Positions 52,799-63,012 of a stretch of DNA of 64,000 nt are shown piece by piece (positions within the stretch are counted from its first letter, which is position 1; each line of letters begins with the position of its first letter). The DNA comes from Shouchella clausii (lineage in GTDB: Bacteria > Bacillota > Bacilli > Bacillales > Bacillaceae_D): positions 186,001 to 250,000 of the forward strand of contig NZ_BCXJ01000006.1 in the NCBI RefSeq assembly GCF_001598215.1, given 5' to 3'. Both the position numbers and the translations under genes were made by a program. Under the pieces are notes generated by a model that saw only the letters and a list, made by a program, of their open reading frames with translations, did no database searches and was not told the DNA's origin.

Positions 52799-54919
52799 CT
52801 ATTCTTCTTCCTCTGTGTACGTATAGACTTGCGACTGCCGATTGAATTCATCATTAATATATACATCGTAAGAGCCTGTATAGCTAGGACTTACGCGCAA
52901 ATCGATTTCAAAATCAGTCGTCTCGGTAATCGTTTCTTCGACAAGCACTCGTTCATCGCCTTGTGAATCGGCATCTTTGCCAACGATGCGAATGTCAAAA
53001 CTTTGCCCTTCTGCTTGCTGTTCTTCTGACACGACAATCGTTTGCGTTACGCGATAAACCATCGTCGACTCTCCCTCATCGTCTTCACCTTGAGTAGGCG
53101 TTTCTTCAACAGGGTCTTCGGCTTCATCTGTAGGCTGCTCGGGCACCTCCGCTGGAGGTGATCCAGGCTGTTCTTGAAGCGGCTCTGGCCCTCTTGATAG
53201 CACCACGCTCACATTGTCCCCTCTCTCGAGTGTTGACAATGGCTCTGGAGACTGGCTGATGACACGCCCTTCCGCGATGTCGTCGTCGTATTCCCTCGAA
53301 AAAGAGCCGCGCAAGCCTTCGCTGTTAAAATAAGCACGTACATCATCTTCTGTTTGGTTCGTTAAGTCATCCAACTGAATCGATTCAGGGACGCTGTATG
53401 TGAGCACGACCGTCGTCTCGGCAGGAACAGCCATCGTATCCGGCGACGGGCTTTGGGACAATACCGTATTTTCCGGCTCGCTGTTGTCTTCCCGCGGCTG
53501 TGTCTCTACGGAAAATCCTTTCTGCTCAAGGAGCCGCGTTGCCGATGAAAGGGTAAGCCCTTGGTAATCATCGACTTTGACTTCATCTTTCGAGGCGCTT
53601 ATAAATAATTTGACCGGCTGGCCTTCTTTAATGACGCGGCCCGCTTGTGGATTTTGTCGGGCGACGCGCCCTTCATCGTAGTTTTCATCGGCGATTTCTT
53701 CCGTTTCCACCCGTAAATTACGGGCTTCAATTGCCTCAACCGCTTCTGCTTCGGTCATATTGACAACATCGGGCACCTCTTGCTCAGGAACGAAAAAAAG
53801 CGCGTTCCAAAACGTAAAAGCGAGGACAGTTGCCCCAATGAGCACTGCTAGTGCAACTGCGCTCAACCATAGCCATTTTTTCCGCTTTTTCTTTTTCCCT
53901 TCACTGTCGTCTTCAGAAGGGGTGTTTGCTTCCGGTTCAGGCACGTTGTCGTCCTCTGGCTCTTCTTGATGATTACTAGGTTTGCTAGGCACTGCAATGG
54001 TATCTTCTAAATTTTTATCGGCATAGGCGCCAATAATGGGCAATTCCTTCGTCGTCTCGTCACTAACCGTGTCTTCGACAAATGCGACATCTTCCTCAGC
54101 ATCCGCGGACAGCGCCGCATCGCAAACCCAGACCATTTCCTCTGCAGATTCATAGCGTTGCAGCGGGTCTTTTTGAGTCGCTTTCCTAATGACATTTTCA
54201 ACACTTTTAGGGACGGTTGGCACCAATTCACGTACAGAGGGTATGTCATTTTGCAAATGTTTGATTGCAATCGAAACAGCCGTATCCCCAGAAAACGGAA
54301 TCTGCCCTGTCACCATTTCATATAAGACAATGCCCAGTGAATAAATGTCAGAGCGATAGGTGACATGGCCGCCACGTGCTTGCTCCGGCGATAAGTAATG
54401 GACAGAGCCCATTACAGAATTGGTATGGGTGATCGTTGCTGACGTCATTGCCCTGGCAATTCCGAAATCGGTTACCTTCGCTTCGCCATTTTCGCTAATT
54501 AAGATGTTTTGCGGCTTAATGTCCCGATGGACGATTTGCATGGCGTGGGCATGGCCGACACCGTATAAAATTTGCTTAAAGTAATCAAGGGCAACAGCGA
54601 TGTCTAAAGGTCCTTCTTCTTGAATCACTTGTTTTAATGTGCGTCCTCGCACATACTCCATCACAATATAGTAGACGTTGTCTTCCTCGCCGACATCGTA
54701 GATATTTACGATATTCGGGTTGGCAAGACTTGTCGCTGCTTGGGCTTCACGTCTAAAACGGCTAATAAATTGTTCGTCTTCCGAGAATTGCGGCTGGAGC
54801 ACTTTTACTGCCACGTGCCGATCAAGAATCACATCCAGCGCTAAATAAACATTGGCCATTCCGCCGCCGCCAATGCTGTCCAAAACGACGTAACGCCCGC
54901 CAATTCGTTCGCCTATCAT
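52799..54919 (-). CDS. prkC: Serine/threonine protein kinase PrkC with PASTA domains
   Basis: 706-aa membrane kinase that senses muropeptides and signals germination, growth and cell wall state. Kinase domain about 8-270: GGGGMANVYLA loop, Lys39 in HVAVKV, HRDIKPQN (131-138), DFGIA (151-155). A linker with acidic and basic runs is followed by one membrane helix (about 349-374). Outside are three PASTA repeats and an acidic/proline-rich stretch, then a C-terminal beta-rich tail. The ATG at 54919 has AGGTGA upstream. It follows prpC directly. Confidence 0.97.
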   Translation of the reverse strand: MIGERIGGRYVVLDSIGGGGMANVYLALDVILDRHVAVKVLQPQFSEDEQFISRFRREAQAATSLANPNIVNIYDVGEEDNVYYIVMEYVRGRTLKQVIQEEGPLDIAVALDYFKQILYGVGHAHAMQIVHRDIKPQNILISENGEAKVTDFGIARAMTSATITHTNSVMGSVHYLSPEQARGGHVTYRSDIYSLGIVLYEMVTGQIPFSGDTAVSIAIKHLQNDIPSVRELVPTVPKSVENVIRKATQKDPLQRYESAEEMVWVCDAALSADAEEDVAFVEDTVSDETTKELPIIGAYADKNLEDTIAVPSKPSNHQEEPEDDNVPEPEANTPSEDDSEGKKKKRKKWLWLSAVALAVLIGATVLAFTFWNALFFVPEQEVPDVVNMTEAEAVEAIEARNLRVETEEIADENYDEGRVARQNPQAGRVIKEGQPVKLFISASKDEVKVDDYQGLTLSSATRLLEQKGFSVETQPREDNSEPENTVLSQSPSPDTMAVPAETTVVLTYSVPESIQLDDLTNQTEDDVRAYFNSEGLRGSFSREYDDDIAEGRVISQSPEPLSTLERGDNVSVVLSRGPEPLQEQPGSPPAEVPEQPTDEAEDPVEETPTQGEDDEGESTMVYRVTQTIVVSEEQQAEGQSFDIRIVGKDADSQGDERVLVEETITETTDFEIDLRVSPSYTGSYDVYINDEFNRQSQVYTYTEEEE

Positions 54920-54920
54920 A

Positions 54921-55670
54921 TTATTCACCTATCTCCTTGCTAAAACGGACAAGAGCGATCGATATATTATCCTCTCCGCCACGTTCATTTGCTCGAGCAA
55001 TCAGAGACTTGGCGATGACAGACAGCTCCTCTTTGCGCTCGATCTCGACTTGCAACTCTTTAATAGCAAGCTTGTTAGACAGACCATCCGAACAGATCAT
55101 TAGCGTATCAATAAACTCAGAAGGAATGGTAAAAGAATCGACTTTTACTTGCGCCTCTGTGCCGAGTGCCCGTAGCACGATGTTTTTCCGAGGGTGGTGA
55201 TCAGCTTCTTCTGCAGAAATTTGTCCACTGCGGACTAGTTCTGCAACAAGTGAATGGTCATCGGTTTGCTGGACCAATTGTTTTCCATTATAAATATAGG
55301 CGCGACTATCACCGACATGGGCAATCGTCGTGTATTCTTCTGTACAGACAGCAGCAATAGCAGTCGTGCCCATCCCTTCACAATCAGGGTTCTCTTTGGC
55401 GTGGGCCAAAATCGAGGCATTGGCGTGTTCAAACGCCTCCCTTAAAAATTGTTCTGCAGATGACGCTGACAGAGGCTCTTTTAACTTGCGCCACTCGGCC
55501 TCCATTACTTCTGTCGCCAGGCGGCTTGCAACATCGCCAGCAGAATGGCCACCCATGCCGTCAGCGACGATTGCAAGCGTGCCTGCTGCTGATACAAAAA
55601 TGCCGCCATTGTCTTCATTATGGGACCGCACTTTGCCTACATCTGTTAAAAATGCTGTGCTTTCAATCAA
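54921..55670 (-). CDS. prpC: PP2C-type protein phosphatase PrpC
   Basis: 249-aa metal-dependent Ser/Thr phosphatase that opposes PrkC. Metal-binding motifs: VRSHNEDNGG, AIVADGMGGHSAGDVAS, MICSDGLSNKL and GGEDNISIALV. The TTG at 55670 preceded by AGGTGA fits better than the GTG at 55679, which lies inside that ribosome site. Its stop is 1 nt before the prkC start, so phosphatase and kinase are coupled. Confidence 0.95.
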   Translation of the reverse strand: MIESTAFLTDVGKVRSHNEDNGGIFVSAAGTLAIVADGMGGHSAGDVASRLATEVMEAEWRKLKEPLSASSAEQFLREAFEHANASILAHAKENPDCEGMGTTAIAAVCTEEYTTIAHVGDSRAYIYNGKQLVQQTDDHSLVAELVRSGQISAEEADHHPRKNIVLRALGTEAQVKVDSFTIPSEFIDTLMICSDGLSNKLAIKELQVEIERKEELSVIAKSLIARANERGGEDNISIALVRFSKEIGE

Positions 55671-55714
55671 AAACGTCACCTCATTTAGCAGTCTCTTCTT
55701 TGCGCCCAGGCTCG

Positions 55715-57058
55715 TTAAGGCTTCCGTGTTAAAGCAACCATAAAGAACCCGTCTGTGCCAAAATCATGGGGCAAAATCGTTAAGCCGAGCGGGCTAAAAC
55801 GCCCATTTGCTTGAATGTGATCAGGCAGCTTTCTATAAAATCGTTCATTCGTTTCGAACTGTGGATGAGTGTCTAAAAAGCGTTCTATCGCTTGTTCATT
55901 CTCTTCCTTTTCAATTGTACACGTGCTATAGACAAGCGTGCCACCCTGTTTGACAAACTGGCTTGCATGGGCGAGAATCGCTGCTTGGACATTGGCAATG
56001 TGCGTAACGTCCTTTTCTGTCTTCGACCAACGAATATCAGGCTTGCGTCGAATAACGCCAAATCCCGTACAAGGCGCATCGACAAGAACCCGATCATAGT
56101 TGCGTTTTGTTTGAAGCGTCCTCGCATCTTCTGCACGTGTATCAATGTTCTCAAGACCGAGCCTCGCTGCTTGCTCGGCAATGAGCTTCACTTTATGAGG
56201 GTGGAGGTCTAGGGCTAAAATATGGCCTGTCCCGTTCATTTGTTCGGCAATATGGGTTGTTTTCCCTCCAGGCGCCGCACAAGCATCAAGGACATCCATT
56301 CCCTCTTCTGGACCAAGAAGCTTAGCTACAAGCATAGACGCTTCGTCTTGAGCGGTGAAAAGTCCTTCTTTGTAGGCTGCGCCTACAAATGGATTGCCTT
56401 TTTTTATCACGACAGCCAAATCAGGCAGCAACTTGCTCCTTTCTGCCTCAACCCCTTCATTCCCCAAATGCGCCACCAGTTCTGCTGCTGTTGTCTTCAT
56501 CCTATTGACGCGCAAACAGACTTCAGGTGGAATGTTATTGGCATTTGCCAATGCCATTGCATCCTGTTCGCCGTATTGGTTTATCCAGCGAGCCATCAGC
56601 CATTGGGGATGGCTTGTTTGCACGGCGGCACGCTCGATTGGATCAGCAATTGCATCCACATTAGGTAATCCTTGCCGTTGGATGGAACGAAGGACACCAT
56701 TGACAAGGCCGCTAATGCCTTTGTGGCCTCGTTTGTTGGCAATCGTAACGGCCTCATGGACAACTGCACGGTCGGGAATGCGGTCCAAGTATACCATTTG
56801 ATAGACAGAGAGTCGCAAAAGCACATCTACCCATAAAGCACGTTTTTTACCCGATTTTAAAAAAGGCGCCAAATAGTAATCAAGCGTTCTCTTCCTGGCA
56901 ATCGTACCGTAAACGAGTTCCGTCAGCAGCCCGCTGTCGCGCTTGTCCAACCCGGCGTTTGTTAACGTCGAATGAAGCAACAGATGGCTATACGCTTGGT
57001 TTTTCTCGACCTTGAGCAGCGCATCCAGTGCAACTTCGCGAACACTCGCCCTATTCAT
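55715..57058 (-). CDS. rsmB: 16S rRNA (cytosine-967-C5)-methyltransferase RsmB
   Basis: 447-aa methyltransferase for m5C967. The N-terminal NusB-like RNA-binding domain (about 1-140) is followed by the SAM fold with [16 protein letters not shown] and the catalytic cysteines in [16 protein letters not shown] and [12 protein letters not shown]. The ATG at 57058 has GGTG at 6 nt upstream and overlaps the end of fmt by 8 nt. Confidence 0.97.
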   Translation of the reverse strand: MNRASVREVALDALLKVEKNQAYSHLLLHSTLTNAGLDKRDSGLLTELVYGTIARKRTLDYYLAPFLKSGKKRALWVDVLLRLSVYQMVYLDRIPDRAVVHEAVTIANKRGHKGISGLVNGVLRSIQRQGLPNVDAIADPIERAAVQTSHPQWLMARWINQYGEQDAMALANANNIPPEVCLRVNRMKTTAAELVAHLGNEGVEAERSKLLPDLAVVIKKGNPFVGAAYKEGLFTAQDEASMLVAKLLGPEEGMDVLDACAAPGGKTTHIAEQMNGTGHILALDLHPHKVKLIAEQAARLGLENIDTRAEDARTLQTKRNYDRVLVDAPCTGFGVIRRKPDIRWSKTEKDVTHIANVQAAILAHASQFVKQGGTLVYSTCTIEKEENEQAIERFLDTHPQFETNERFYRKLPDHIQANGRFSPLGLTILPHDFGTDGFFMVALTRKP

Positions 57059-57989
57059 TCCCTTCACCGAGACGCTTACCTACTTGAAACGGATGGGCTC
57101 CTTGCAGCAGTTGGCTTGCTAGCACTGCTTTTTTTCCTGCTGGCTGGACAACCGTCAATCGCAAAATCGTCCCACCTCCGCAAGCAACATCAATTCCTTG
57201 TTTTGTCGTGGCAAGGATTTCACCAGGCTCGCTATCATGCTCCCCTGCTATTTCTTTCGCCTCCCACACTTTCAAACGCTTGCCGTTTACAAGCGTATAG
57301 GCAACTGGCCATGGCCGCATTCCGCGCACTTGGTTGAATAGCACCCTCGCCTGCTTTTGCCAATCGATCACTTCTTGCTCTCGTTTAATATTAGGGGCAA
57401 ACGTTGCTTTTTCCTCATCTTGAGCAACTGCCTCAATTGTGCCTTGTTCTAGGGCAACAATCGTTTTTTCAAGCAAGTCGGCGCCAATAGCGCTTAGCTT
57501 GTCATGCATCGTCTGCACATCGTCTTCATCTGTTATCGCTACCGCTTGCTGGGAAAGAACAGCTCCAGCATCAAGCTTTTCTGCCATATACATAATCGAA
57601 ATGCCTGTTTCTTTCTCACCGTCAATAATCGCTTGATGAATCGGGGCCCCACCGCGGTATTTTGGCAACAGTGAGGCATGGACATTGATGCACCCGTAGG
57701 GAGGGGCATCAAGGACTGCCTTTGGGACAATCTGCCCATAAGCAGCTGTTACGATTAACTCCGGCGCAAACGCAAGGATGTCTTCATACTGATCGCGAAT
57801 TTTTTCCGGTTGCAGTACTGGGATACCATGTTTTTGTGCTTCTTCTTTTACCGGGCTCGGCGTTAGCAGACGTCTGCGGCCAACTGGGCGGTCGGGCTGT
57901 GTGACGACTGCCAATACCGTATGAGTATTGATCAGCCGTTTTAAAATCGGCACTGAAAATGCCGGCGTTCCCATAAAAACAATTTTCAA
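57051..57989 (-). CDS. fmt: Methionyl-tRNA formyltransferase
   Basis: 312-aa enzyme that formylates Met-tRNAfMet using 10-formyl-THF. The opening [15 protein letters not shown], the catalytic region [20 protein letters not shown] (Asn and His) and [15 protein letters not shown] (Asp) are clear; the C-terminal OB-like domain follows. The TTG at 57989 has GGAG 8 nt upstream, giving MKIVFMGT. In B. subtilis def lies just upstream of fmt; here priA is only 16 nt away and def is absent. Confidence 0.97.
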   Translation of the reverse strand: MKIVFMGTPAFSVPILKRLINTHTVLAVVTQPDRPVGRRRLLTPSPVKEEAQKHGIPVLQPEKIRDQYEDILAFAPELIVTAAYGQIVPKAVLDAPPYGCINVHASLLPKYRGGAPIHQAIIDGEKETGISIMYMAEKLDAGAVLSQQAVAITDEDDVQTMHDKLSAIGADLLEKTIVALEQGTIEAVAQDEEKATFAPNIKREQEVIDWQKQARVLFNQVRGMRPWPVAYTLVNGKRLKVWEAKEIAGEHDSEPGEILATTKQGIDVACGGGTILRLTVVQPAGKKAVLASQLLQGAHPFQVGKRLGEGNE

Positions 57990-58005
57990 CAGTTCCACTC
58001 CTTAC

Positions 58006-60408
58006 TTACATAAAGAAATGCGGATTTACATCTATGCTAATTTGCAGTTTTTTGTTCGTTGCATCGCGCAAATAATGGCGCATGACGGTATCAAGTATTT
58101 CTTGAAGCTTTGGTTCATGCCTGTATTTTATCACGCATTGATAACGATATCTATCTTTGATCCTGGCAATTGGCGAGACGACTGGGCCGAGGACAACTGT
58201 TTCTTCGTTTAAGCTTTCTTTTAAGTAACGGGCAACTTTTTGCGCAGCTGAAATCGTGCTCGCAAGCTCCGTATCGGAAATGGTTAAGAGCGCCATGTAG
58301 TAGTAAGGCGGGTAACTGCCCTGTTTGCGCAGTTGCATTTCCTTGGCGAAAAACTGTTCATAGTCGTGGCTTTTTACGAGCTGGATGCTATAGTGCTCAG
58401 GTGTATACGACTGGATAATAACCTCGCCTTTAAGCTGGTCCCGTCCTGCCCTTCCTGCCACTTGTTCCAGCAGTTGGAATGTCCGCTCAGCGCTGCGGAA
58501 ATCAGGAATATGCAGCATCGTGTCTGCTGTTAATACGCCAACAAGGGTAATCCGCGGAAAATCGAGCCCTTTGGCAATCATTTGTGTCCCTAATAAGATG
58601 TCAGCATCGCCTTTCCCGAATGCTTCCAGAAGTTGTTTATGCGCTCCTTTTTTCCTCGTTGTATCGACGTCCATGCGTATTACTTTAGCTTCAGGCAAAA
58701 GGCGCGCTAACTCTTCCTCGACTTTTTGCGTACCAGAGCCAAAAAAACGAATATGATCGCTCCCGCATTCTGCGCACGTCTTTGGCATTGGCTGTTCGTC
58801 GCCACAGTAATGGCATTTTAGCGAATTGCCGGCCCGGTGGTATGTATAGGAAATGTCACAATGGCTACAGCTTGCCACATAACCGCAATCCCGACACATA
58901 ACAAACGTCGAGTAACCCCGCCTGTTTAAAAACAGCACACTTTGTTCGTTGCGCTCAAGGCGTGCTTGCAACGCTTGCAGCAATTGGCCTGAAAACATCG
59001 AGCGGTTGCCACGCCGCAGTTCTTCACGCATATCGACAACGTCGACCTCTGGCAGGGGGCGCCCTTTAATTCGTTCCCTCAAAGACAAAAGGCGGTATAC
59101 GCCCTTTTTCGCACGAGCAAACGATTCAACTGAAGGTGTGGCGCTGCCTAAAAGAACAGGGGCCTGATGCTTCCGTCCCCGGTAAAGGGCAACATCCTTC
59201 GCATGGTAGCGCGGCGTTTCTTCTTGTTTGTAGCTCGCTTCGTGTTCTTCGTCAATAATAATGAGGCCAATGTTTGTAAACGGAGCAAACACAGCTGAGC
59301 GCGCCCCAACAACGACTTTTACTTCTTTACGGTGGATTTTGCGCCACTCATCATATTTTTCGCCACTCGATAAACCAGAATGCATAATTGCCACCAAGTC
59401 GCCGAACCTTGCCTTAAAACGCGTTACCATTTGCGGTGTTAACGAAATTTCCGGCACAAGCATCATGGCTTCTTTGCCTTTTTCCAACACTTTTGCAATG
59501 GCTTGCAAGTAAATTTCCGTTTTTCCGCTCCCTGTTACGCCATGAAGGAGCATCGCTTCATGGTGGCCGTTTGCAATCGCTGCTTCAATTGGCTCAATCA
59601 CCGCAGCCTGTGCCGGCGTTAATTCAAGGGGGAGGCTAGAAGGAATTTGCTCATGTTGCAACGGGTCGCGGTAAACTTCTACATCCGTCTCTTTAGCAAA
59701 CCCTTTTTCAATTAATGCTTTTAATGTTGCTCTAGTCGTCTGGCTCTCTTGCAGCGCATCCTTTGTTAGGATGGGGCCATTTGCCTGCAAATAGCAAAAA
59801 AGTTCCCGCTGCTTTTTGGCACGTTCGGGAATGTCATCTACTTGTTTCGGCAAAGCTTGCACCAGTTTCGCCGTCTTTTTGGCACCTTTTTCAGTCACTT
59901 TATACACCAACGAGACTGCCCCTTCGTCAAGCGCTGATTTTAGAAGCGGCAGATCTTGTTTCATGAAACTGCGTGCTTCTTCCCATGGCACGGCATCGTT
60001 GTCCGCGAACAGCGTTTGCAGCGGCAATGGCAACAAATCCAGTGCCGCTTTACGCTCAACTTGTTTGCTGACTTTCGTTTTTAACGCGGCTGGTAGCATC
60101 GCAAAAAACGCTTTGACTTTATAACAAACGGTTGTTTTCGCCAACCAGTCCCCAAGTTCTAACAATTCTTGGCTAAGCACTGGCAATGGATCTAGCACTT
60201 CACTGATCGGCTTCAGTTTCGTTGCTTCGCTCGTTTGTTCGAGAGCGACGACAAAGCCTTGTACGCGCCTAGGCCCGAAAGGGACGATCACACGGGCACC
60301 TGGACGTGCAAACGCTCGCCATTCGAGCGGCACTTCGTAATCAAATAGCCTGTCCGTCTGTGCTGTCGGCACATCAACAATGACACGGGCAATCACTTTA
60401 CGCTTCAC
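58006..60408 (-). CDS. priA: Primosomal protein N' (replication restart helicase PriA)
   Basis: 800-aa helicase that reloads the replisome at repaired forks. N-terminal 3'-DNA-end binding domain (about 1-110), winged helix, then the helicase core: LLHGVTGSGKTEIYLQ (motif I), IIIDEEHEASYKQ (motif II), LLGSATPSVES (motif III). Eight zinc-binding cysteines are seen between CRDCGYVASCSHC and CHYCGDEQPMPKTCAECG. The helicase C-lobe has VAGRAGRDQLKGEVIIQSY. The start is uncertain within the overlap with coaBC: GTG 60408 or the GTG four codons later. Confidence 0.97.
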   Translation of the reverse strand: MKRKVIARVIVDVPTAQTDRLFDYEVPLEWRAFARPGARVIVPFGPRRVQGFVVALEQTSEATKLKPISEVLDPLPVLSQELLELGDWLAKTTVCYKVKAFFAMLPAALKTKVSKQVERKAALDLLPLPLQTLFADNDAVPWEEARSFMKQDLPLLKSALDEGAVSLVYKVTEKGAKKTAKLVQALPKQVDDIPERAKKQRELFCYLQANGPILTKDALQESQTTRATLKALIEKGFAKETDVEVYRDPLQHEQIPSSLPLELTPAQAAVIEPIEAAIANGHHEAMLLHGVTGSGKTEIYLQAIAKVLEKGKEAMMLVPEISLTPQMVTRFKARFGDLVAIMHSGLSSGEKYDEWRKIHRKEVKVVVGARSAVFAPFTNIGLIIIDEEHEASYKQEETPRYHAKDVALYRGRKHQAPVLLGSATPSVESFARAKKGVYRLLSLRERIKGRPLPEVDVVDMREELRRGNRSMFSGQLLQALQARLERNEQSVLFLNRRGYSTFVMCRDCGYVASCSHCDISYTYHRAGNSLKCHYCGDEQPMPKTCAECGSDHIRFFGSGTQKVEEELARLLPEAKVIRMDVDTTRKKGAHKQLLEAFGKGDADILLGTQMIAKGLDFPRITLVGVLTADTMLHIPDFRSAERTFQLLEQVAGRAGRDQLKGEVIIQSYTPEHYSIQLVKSHDYEQFFAKEMQLRKQGSYPPYYYMALLTISDTELASTISAAQKVARYLKESLNEETVVLGPVVSPIARIKDRYRYQCVIKYRHEPKLQEILDTVMRHYLRDATNKKLQISIDVNPHFFM

Positions 60409-61603
60409 GCCTTTTCATATAAGCTTCTAGTTCATTTAGCACTTGCTTGGCTACCTCTTTTTTCGAGGCTTGCGGGTAAGCCGTTTCCTGTCCATCTCTA
60501 GTGAACACAGTAACCACATTTGTATCAACATCAAAGCCGGCGCCTTCCGAAGTGATGTTATTGGCGACGATTAAATCAAGATTTTTTTGTTCAAGCTTGC
60601 TTTTGGCGTATGTGTGCAGTTGCTCAGACTCGGCAGCAAAGCCGACCAGAATCTGTTCATTTTTATGCTCGCCAAGAAAACGCAAGATGTCTTTTGTCCG
60701 CTCTAGTGCAACCGACCATTCGTCTGCGTTCTTTTTCTGTTTGTGTGCAAAAACGTCAACAGGTTGATAATCGGCAACTGCTGCTGCTTTTATGACGATA
60801 TCCGCTTGTTGATAGCGTTTATTTACGGCATTGTACATTTCCTCAGCAGTTTGTACGGCGACCGTTTCAACGCCAACAGGTGCTTCAAGCGCCGTCGGAC
60901 CTGTTATTAATGTGACATAAGCGCCGCGTCGTCTCGCTTCTTGTGCCAGCGCATACCCCATTTTTCCGGAAGAGTAATTGCTGAAAAAACGAACTGGGTC
61001 AAGAGGTTCCCTTGTGGGGCCAGCCGTTATGATCACCTGTTTGCCACGCAAATCCGTCGGTTCTTCTAAAAGTGTATCCACCAGTTCGAGCAGTTGCTCT
61101 GGCTCGGCCATACGGCCTTTGCCAACCCAACCACAAGCAAGATAACCAGCACCAGGTTCAATCAATTGATAATGATAAGACCGCAGTTTTTCCATGTTTT
61201 CCTGTACAGACGGGTGTTCGTACATGTTGACGTTCATTGCTGGTGCTAATGCTACTGGCGCTTGCGTTGCCAACACAAGCGTTGTCAGCATGTTGTCAGC
61301 AATGCCTGCCGCTAATTTAGCAATTGTATTGGCGCTTGCGGGGGCAATCAAAACAAGATCCGCCTGATCAGCAATATCAATATGGGCAATTTTGGTTGCG
61401 TCTGGTTCTGTAAATGTGTCCGTATAAACGGGATTGCGAGATAGTGCTTGAAACGTCAAAGGCGTTACAAACTTCGTGGCTGCTTCTGTCATCACCACAT
61501 AAACGTTCGCCCCCGCCTGTGTCAGCTTGCTGACAAGCGCGGCTGTCTTGAAAGCGGCGATGCCTCCACTCACGCCCACTACAATCGTTTTGTTTTTTAA
61601 CAT
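60398..61603 (-). CDS. coaBC: Bifunctional phosphopantothenoylcysteine decarboxylase/synthetase CoaBC
   Basis: 401-aa enzyme for two steps of CoA synthesis. The CoaC flavoprotein part (about 1-185) has GVSGGIAAFKTAAL, SANTIAKLAAGIADNMLTT, APAMNVNMYEHP and the Cys in YLACGWVGKGRMAEP. The CoaB part (about 190-401) has ITAGPTREPLDPVRFFSN and SSGKMGYALAQEA. The ATG at 61603 has GGAGGAAAG upstream. A large terminator-like hairpin stands about 33 nt before this start. Confidence 0.97.
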   Translation of the reverse strand: MLKNKTIVVGVSGGIAAFKTAALVSKLTQAGANVYVVMTEAATKFVTPLTFQALSRNPVYTDTFTEPDATKIAHIDIADQADLVLIAPASANTIAKLAAGIADNMLTTLVLATQAPVALAPAMNVNMYEHPSVQENMEKLRSYHYQLIEPGAGYLACGWVGKGRMAEPEQLLELVDTLLEEPTDLRGKQVIITAGPTREPLDPVRFFSNYSSGKMGYALAQEARRRGAYVTLITGPTALEAPVGVETVAVQTAEEMYNAVNKRYQQADIVIKAAAVADYQPVDVFAHKQKKNADEWSVALERTKDILRFLGEHKNEQILVGFAAESEQLHTYAKSKLEQKNLDLIVANNITSEGAGFDVDTNVVTVFTRDGQETAYPQASKKEVAKQVLNELEAYMKRREA

Positions 61604-61631
61604 GCTGCTTTCCTCCATTTAGACGAAGATG

Positions 61632-61700
61632 CAAAAAAAGCTGCCTTCTTTGAGCAAAGGTGCCGTTGTGGCGAGCCAAATGTGTACGAAGACAGCTTTT
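61632..61700 (-). terminator. Large terminator-like hairpin between rpoZ and coaBC
   Basis: On the minus strand AAAAGCTGTCTTC / GAAGGCAGCTTTT (13 bp with one G-U), 39-nt loop that can itself fold, followed by TTTTTTTG. It ends about 30 nt before the coaBC start, so coaBC needs read-through or regulated antitermination. Confidence 0.7.
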
Positions 61701-61718
61701 GTTTTTTATTCGCTTTTT

Positions 61719-61931
61719 TCACTGCCCTTCTTTTGGCACTCGCTTTGTCAGCTGATCGTTCACAATTTCCTCAAGGGCAATGCCGACAAACTTATGTGAT
61801 TTCGGCGTTTCCACAAGAGGCACTCGGGCAGAGTCTTCTTTCATTTCACGAGCACGGCGTGCAGAGACCGTGACAAGCGAGTATTTTGAATCCAATTTTT
61901 CTAGCAAATTGTCAATTGAAGGGTACAGCAT
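61719..61931 (-). CDS. rpoZ: DNA-directed RNA polymerase omega subunit
   Basis: 70-aa subunit that supports RNA polymerase assembly. The motifs [20 protein letters not shown] and [15 protein letters not shown] are diagnostic of omega. The ATG overlaps the gmk stop by one base (TAATG), so they are coupled. A terminator-like hairpin follows. Confidence 0.96.
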   Translation of the reverse strand: MLYPSIDNLLEKLDSKYSLVTVSARRAREMKEDSARVPLVETPKSHKFVGIALEEIVNDQLTKRVPKEGQ

Positions 61932-62551
61932 TATTTCTCGACCTCCACAAGTTCTTTGTATTTTTTAATTAAGCGTTCCCGTTTGCAATGTTCAGCTGTT
62001 ACAATCGCTTTAATCCGCTCAACGGCCCATTCGACTTTATCATTTTCGACGACGTAATCATACATCGTCATTAAGTCAATTTCTTCTTTTGCTACTGTCA
62101 TCCGTTCGTTAATAATGTCTTCTGTTTCCGTGCCTCGACCAACAATACGATCACGCAATTCTTTTAAGCTGGGAGGCGCTAAAAAAATAAATACACCTTC
62201 TGGAAATACGGTCCGCACTTTTTGCGCTCCTTGCACTTCAATTTCCAAAATAATGTCTTTGCCAGCATTGATCGTCTCTTGGACATAGTCAATTGGCGTG
62301 CCATAATAATTGCCGACGTACTCGGCCCATTCTAGCAATTTTCCATCCTCGATCATTTGCTCAAATTGTTCTCGTGTTTTAAAAAAATAGTTGACACCAT
62401 GCTTTTCGCCTTCGCGCGGTTTCCGCGTCGTCGCCGAAACAGAATACTCAATCGCTGTATTCTGCTTCCGCAATGCCCCACAAACCGTGCCCTTGCCGAC
62501 GCCTGCAGGCCCAGATAATACGATAAGCAGCCCTTTTTCTCTTTTCATCAA
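61931..62551 (-). CDS. gmk: Guanylate kinase
   Basis: 206-aa kinase converting GMP to GDP. The P-loop [16 protein letters not shown] is at the N-terminus, followed by [19 protein letters not shown] (GMP-binding) and [11 protein letters not shown]. Two starts are possible, TTG 62551 and ATG 62548; GGAGG lies 10 and 13 nt upstream respectively, so TTG is slightly better placed. It follows remA by 23 nt. Confidence 0.97.
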   Translation of the reverse strand: MMKREKGLLIVLSGPAGVGKGTVCGALRKQNTAIEYSVSATTRKPREGEKHGVNYFFKTREQFEQMIEDGKLLEWAEYVGNYYGTPIDYVQETINAGKDIILEIEVQGAQKVRTVFPEGVFIFLAPPSLKELRDRIVGRGTETEDIINERMTVAKEEIDLMTMYDYVVENDKVEWAVERIKAIVTAEHCKRERLIKKYKELVEVEK

Positions 62552-62574
62552 ACTGACTCTACCTCCATTTTCGC

Positions 62575-62838
62575 TTAGGCGTCTTCCACTCCATCCTCTT
62601 TCGTATGTAGCCGTTGGGCGACCGTTTCCGGCTGAACGGCGCTCAAGATGACATGGTCGCTGTCTGTAACAATAACAGCTCTCGTTCGCCGACCGTAGGT
62701 TGCATCAATCAACATATTGCGGTCACGCGCCTCTTGCATAATCCGTTTAATTGGCGCGGATTCCGGGCTGACAATTGAAATGATCCGGTTTGCGGAAACA
62801 ATATTGCCAAACCCGATGTTAATAAGCTTTATCGTCAT
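62575..62838 (-). CDS. remA: Extracellular matrix regulatory protein RemA
   Basis: 87-aa DNA-binding protein (YlzA) that in B. subtilis activates biofilm matrix and osmoprotection genes. The sequence [20 protein letters not shown] and the [20 protein letters not shown] region are highly conserved. It forms a ring-like oligomer without classical helix-turn-helix. It has its own promoter and heads the remA-gmk-rpoZ unit. In B. subtilis yloC lies directly upstream; here only a 160-nt gap separates it from the ATPase gene. Confidence 0.97.
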   Translation of the reverse strand: MTIKLINIGFGNIVSANRIISIVSPESAPIKRIMQEARDRNMLIDATYGRRTRAVIVTDSDHVILSAVQPETVAQRLHTKEDGVEDA

Positions 62839-62881
62839 GAAATAATCCCCCGTTTTCGGTCAGCCATGCATTCTATCATCC

Positions 62882-62890
62882 ATTATACCA
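62882..62890 (-). promoter_or_regulatory. Probable extended -10 promoter of remA
   Basis: TGGTATAAT on the minus strand: perfect TATAAT (62882-62887) with TGG before it; no good -35 at 17 nt. It lies about 45 nt upstream of the remA ATG. Confidence 0.6.
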
Positions 62891-62984
62891 AATCTTCTAG
62901 GAGTTATACGAATGATTATGAAGTCCCAAGTAGATACGTATTCAATCTTGTATTTTACCTCATTTTTTACAAGACATCAACAAA

Positions 62985-63012
62985 ATGACCCCTTGCTTTA
63001 AGGGGCAAGGGG
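62985..63012 (-). terminator. Intrinsic terminator at the 3' end of the Ca2+ ATPase gene
   Basis: Perfect arms CCCCTTGC / GCAAGGGG with an 8-nt loop that contains the stop codon, followed on the minus strand by TCATTTTG. It separates the ATPase gene from remA. Confidence 0.7.
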
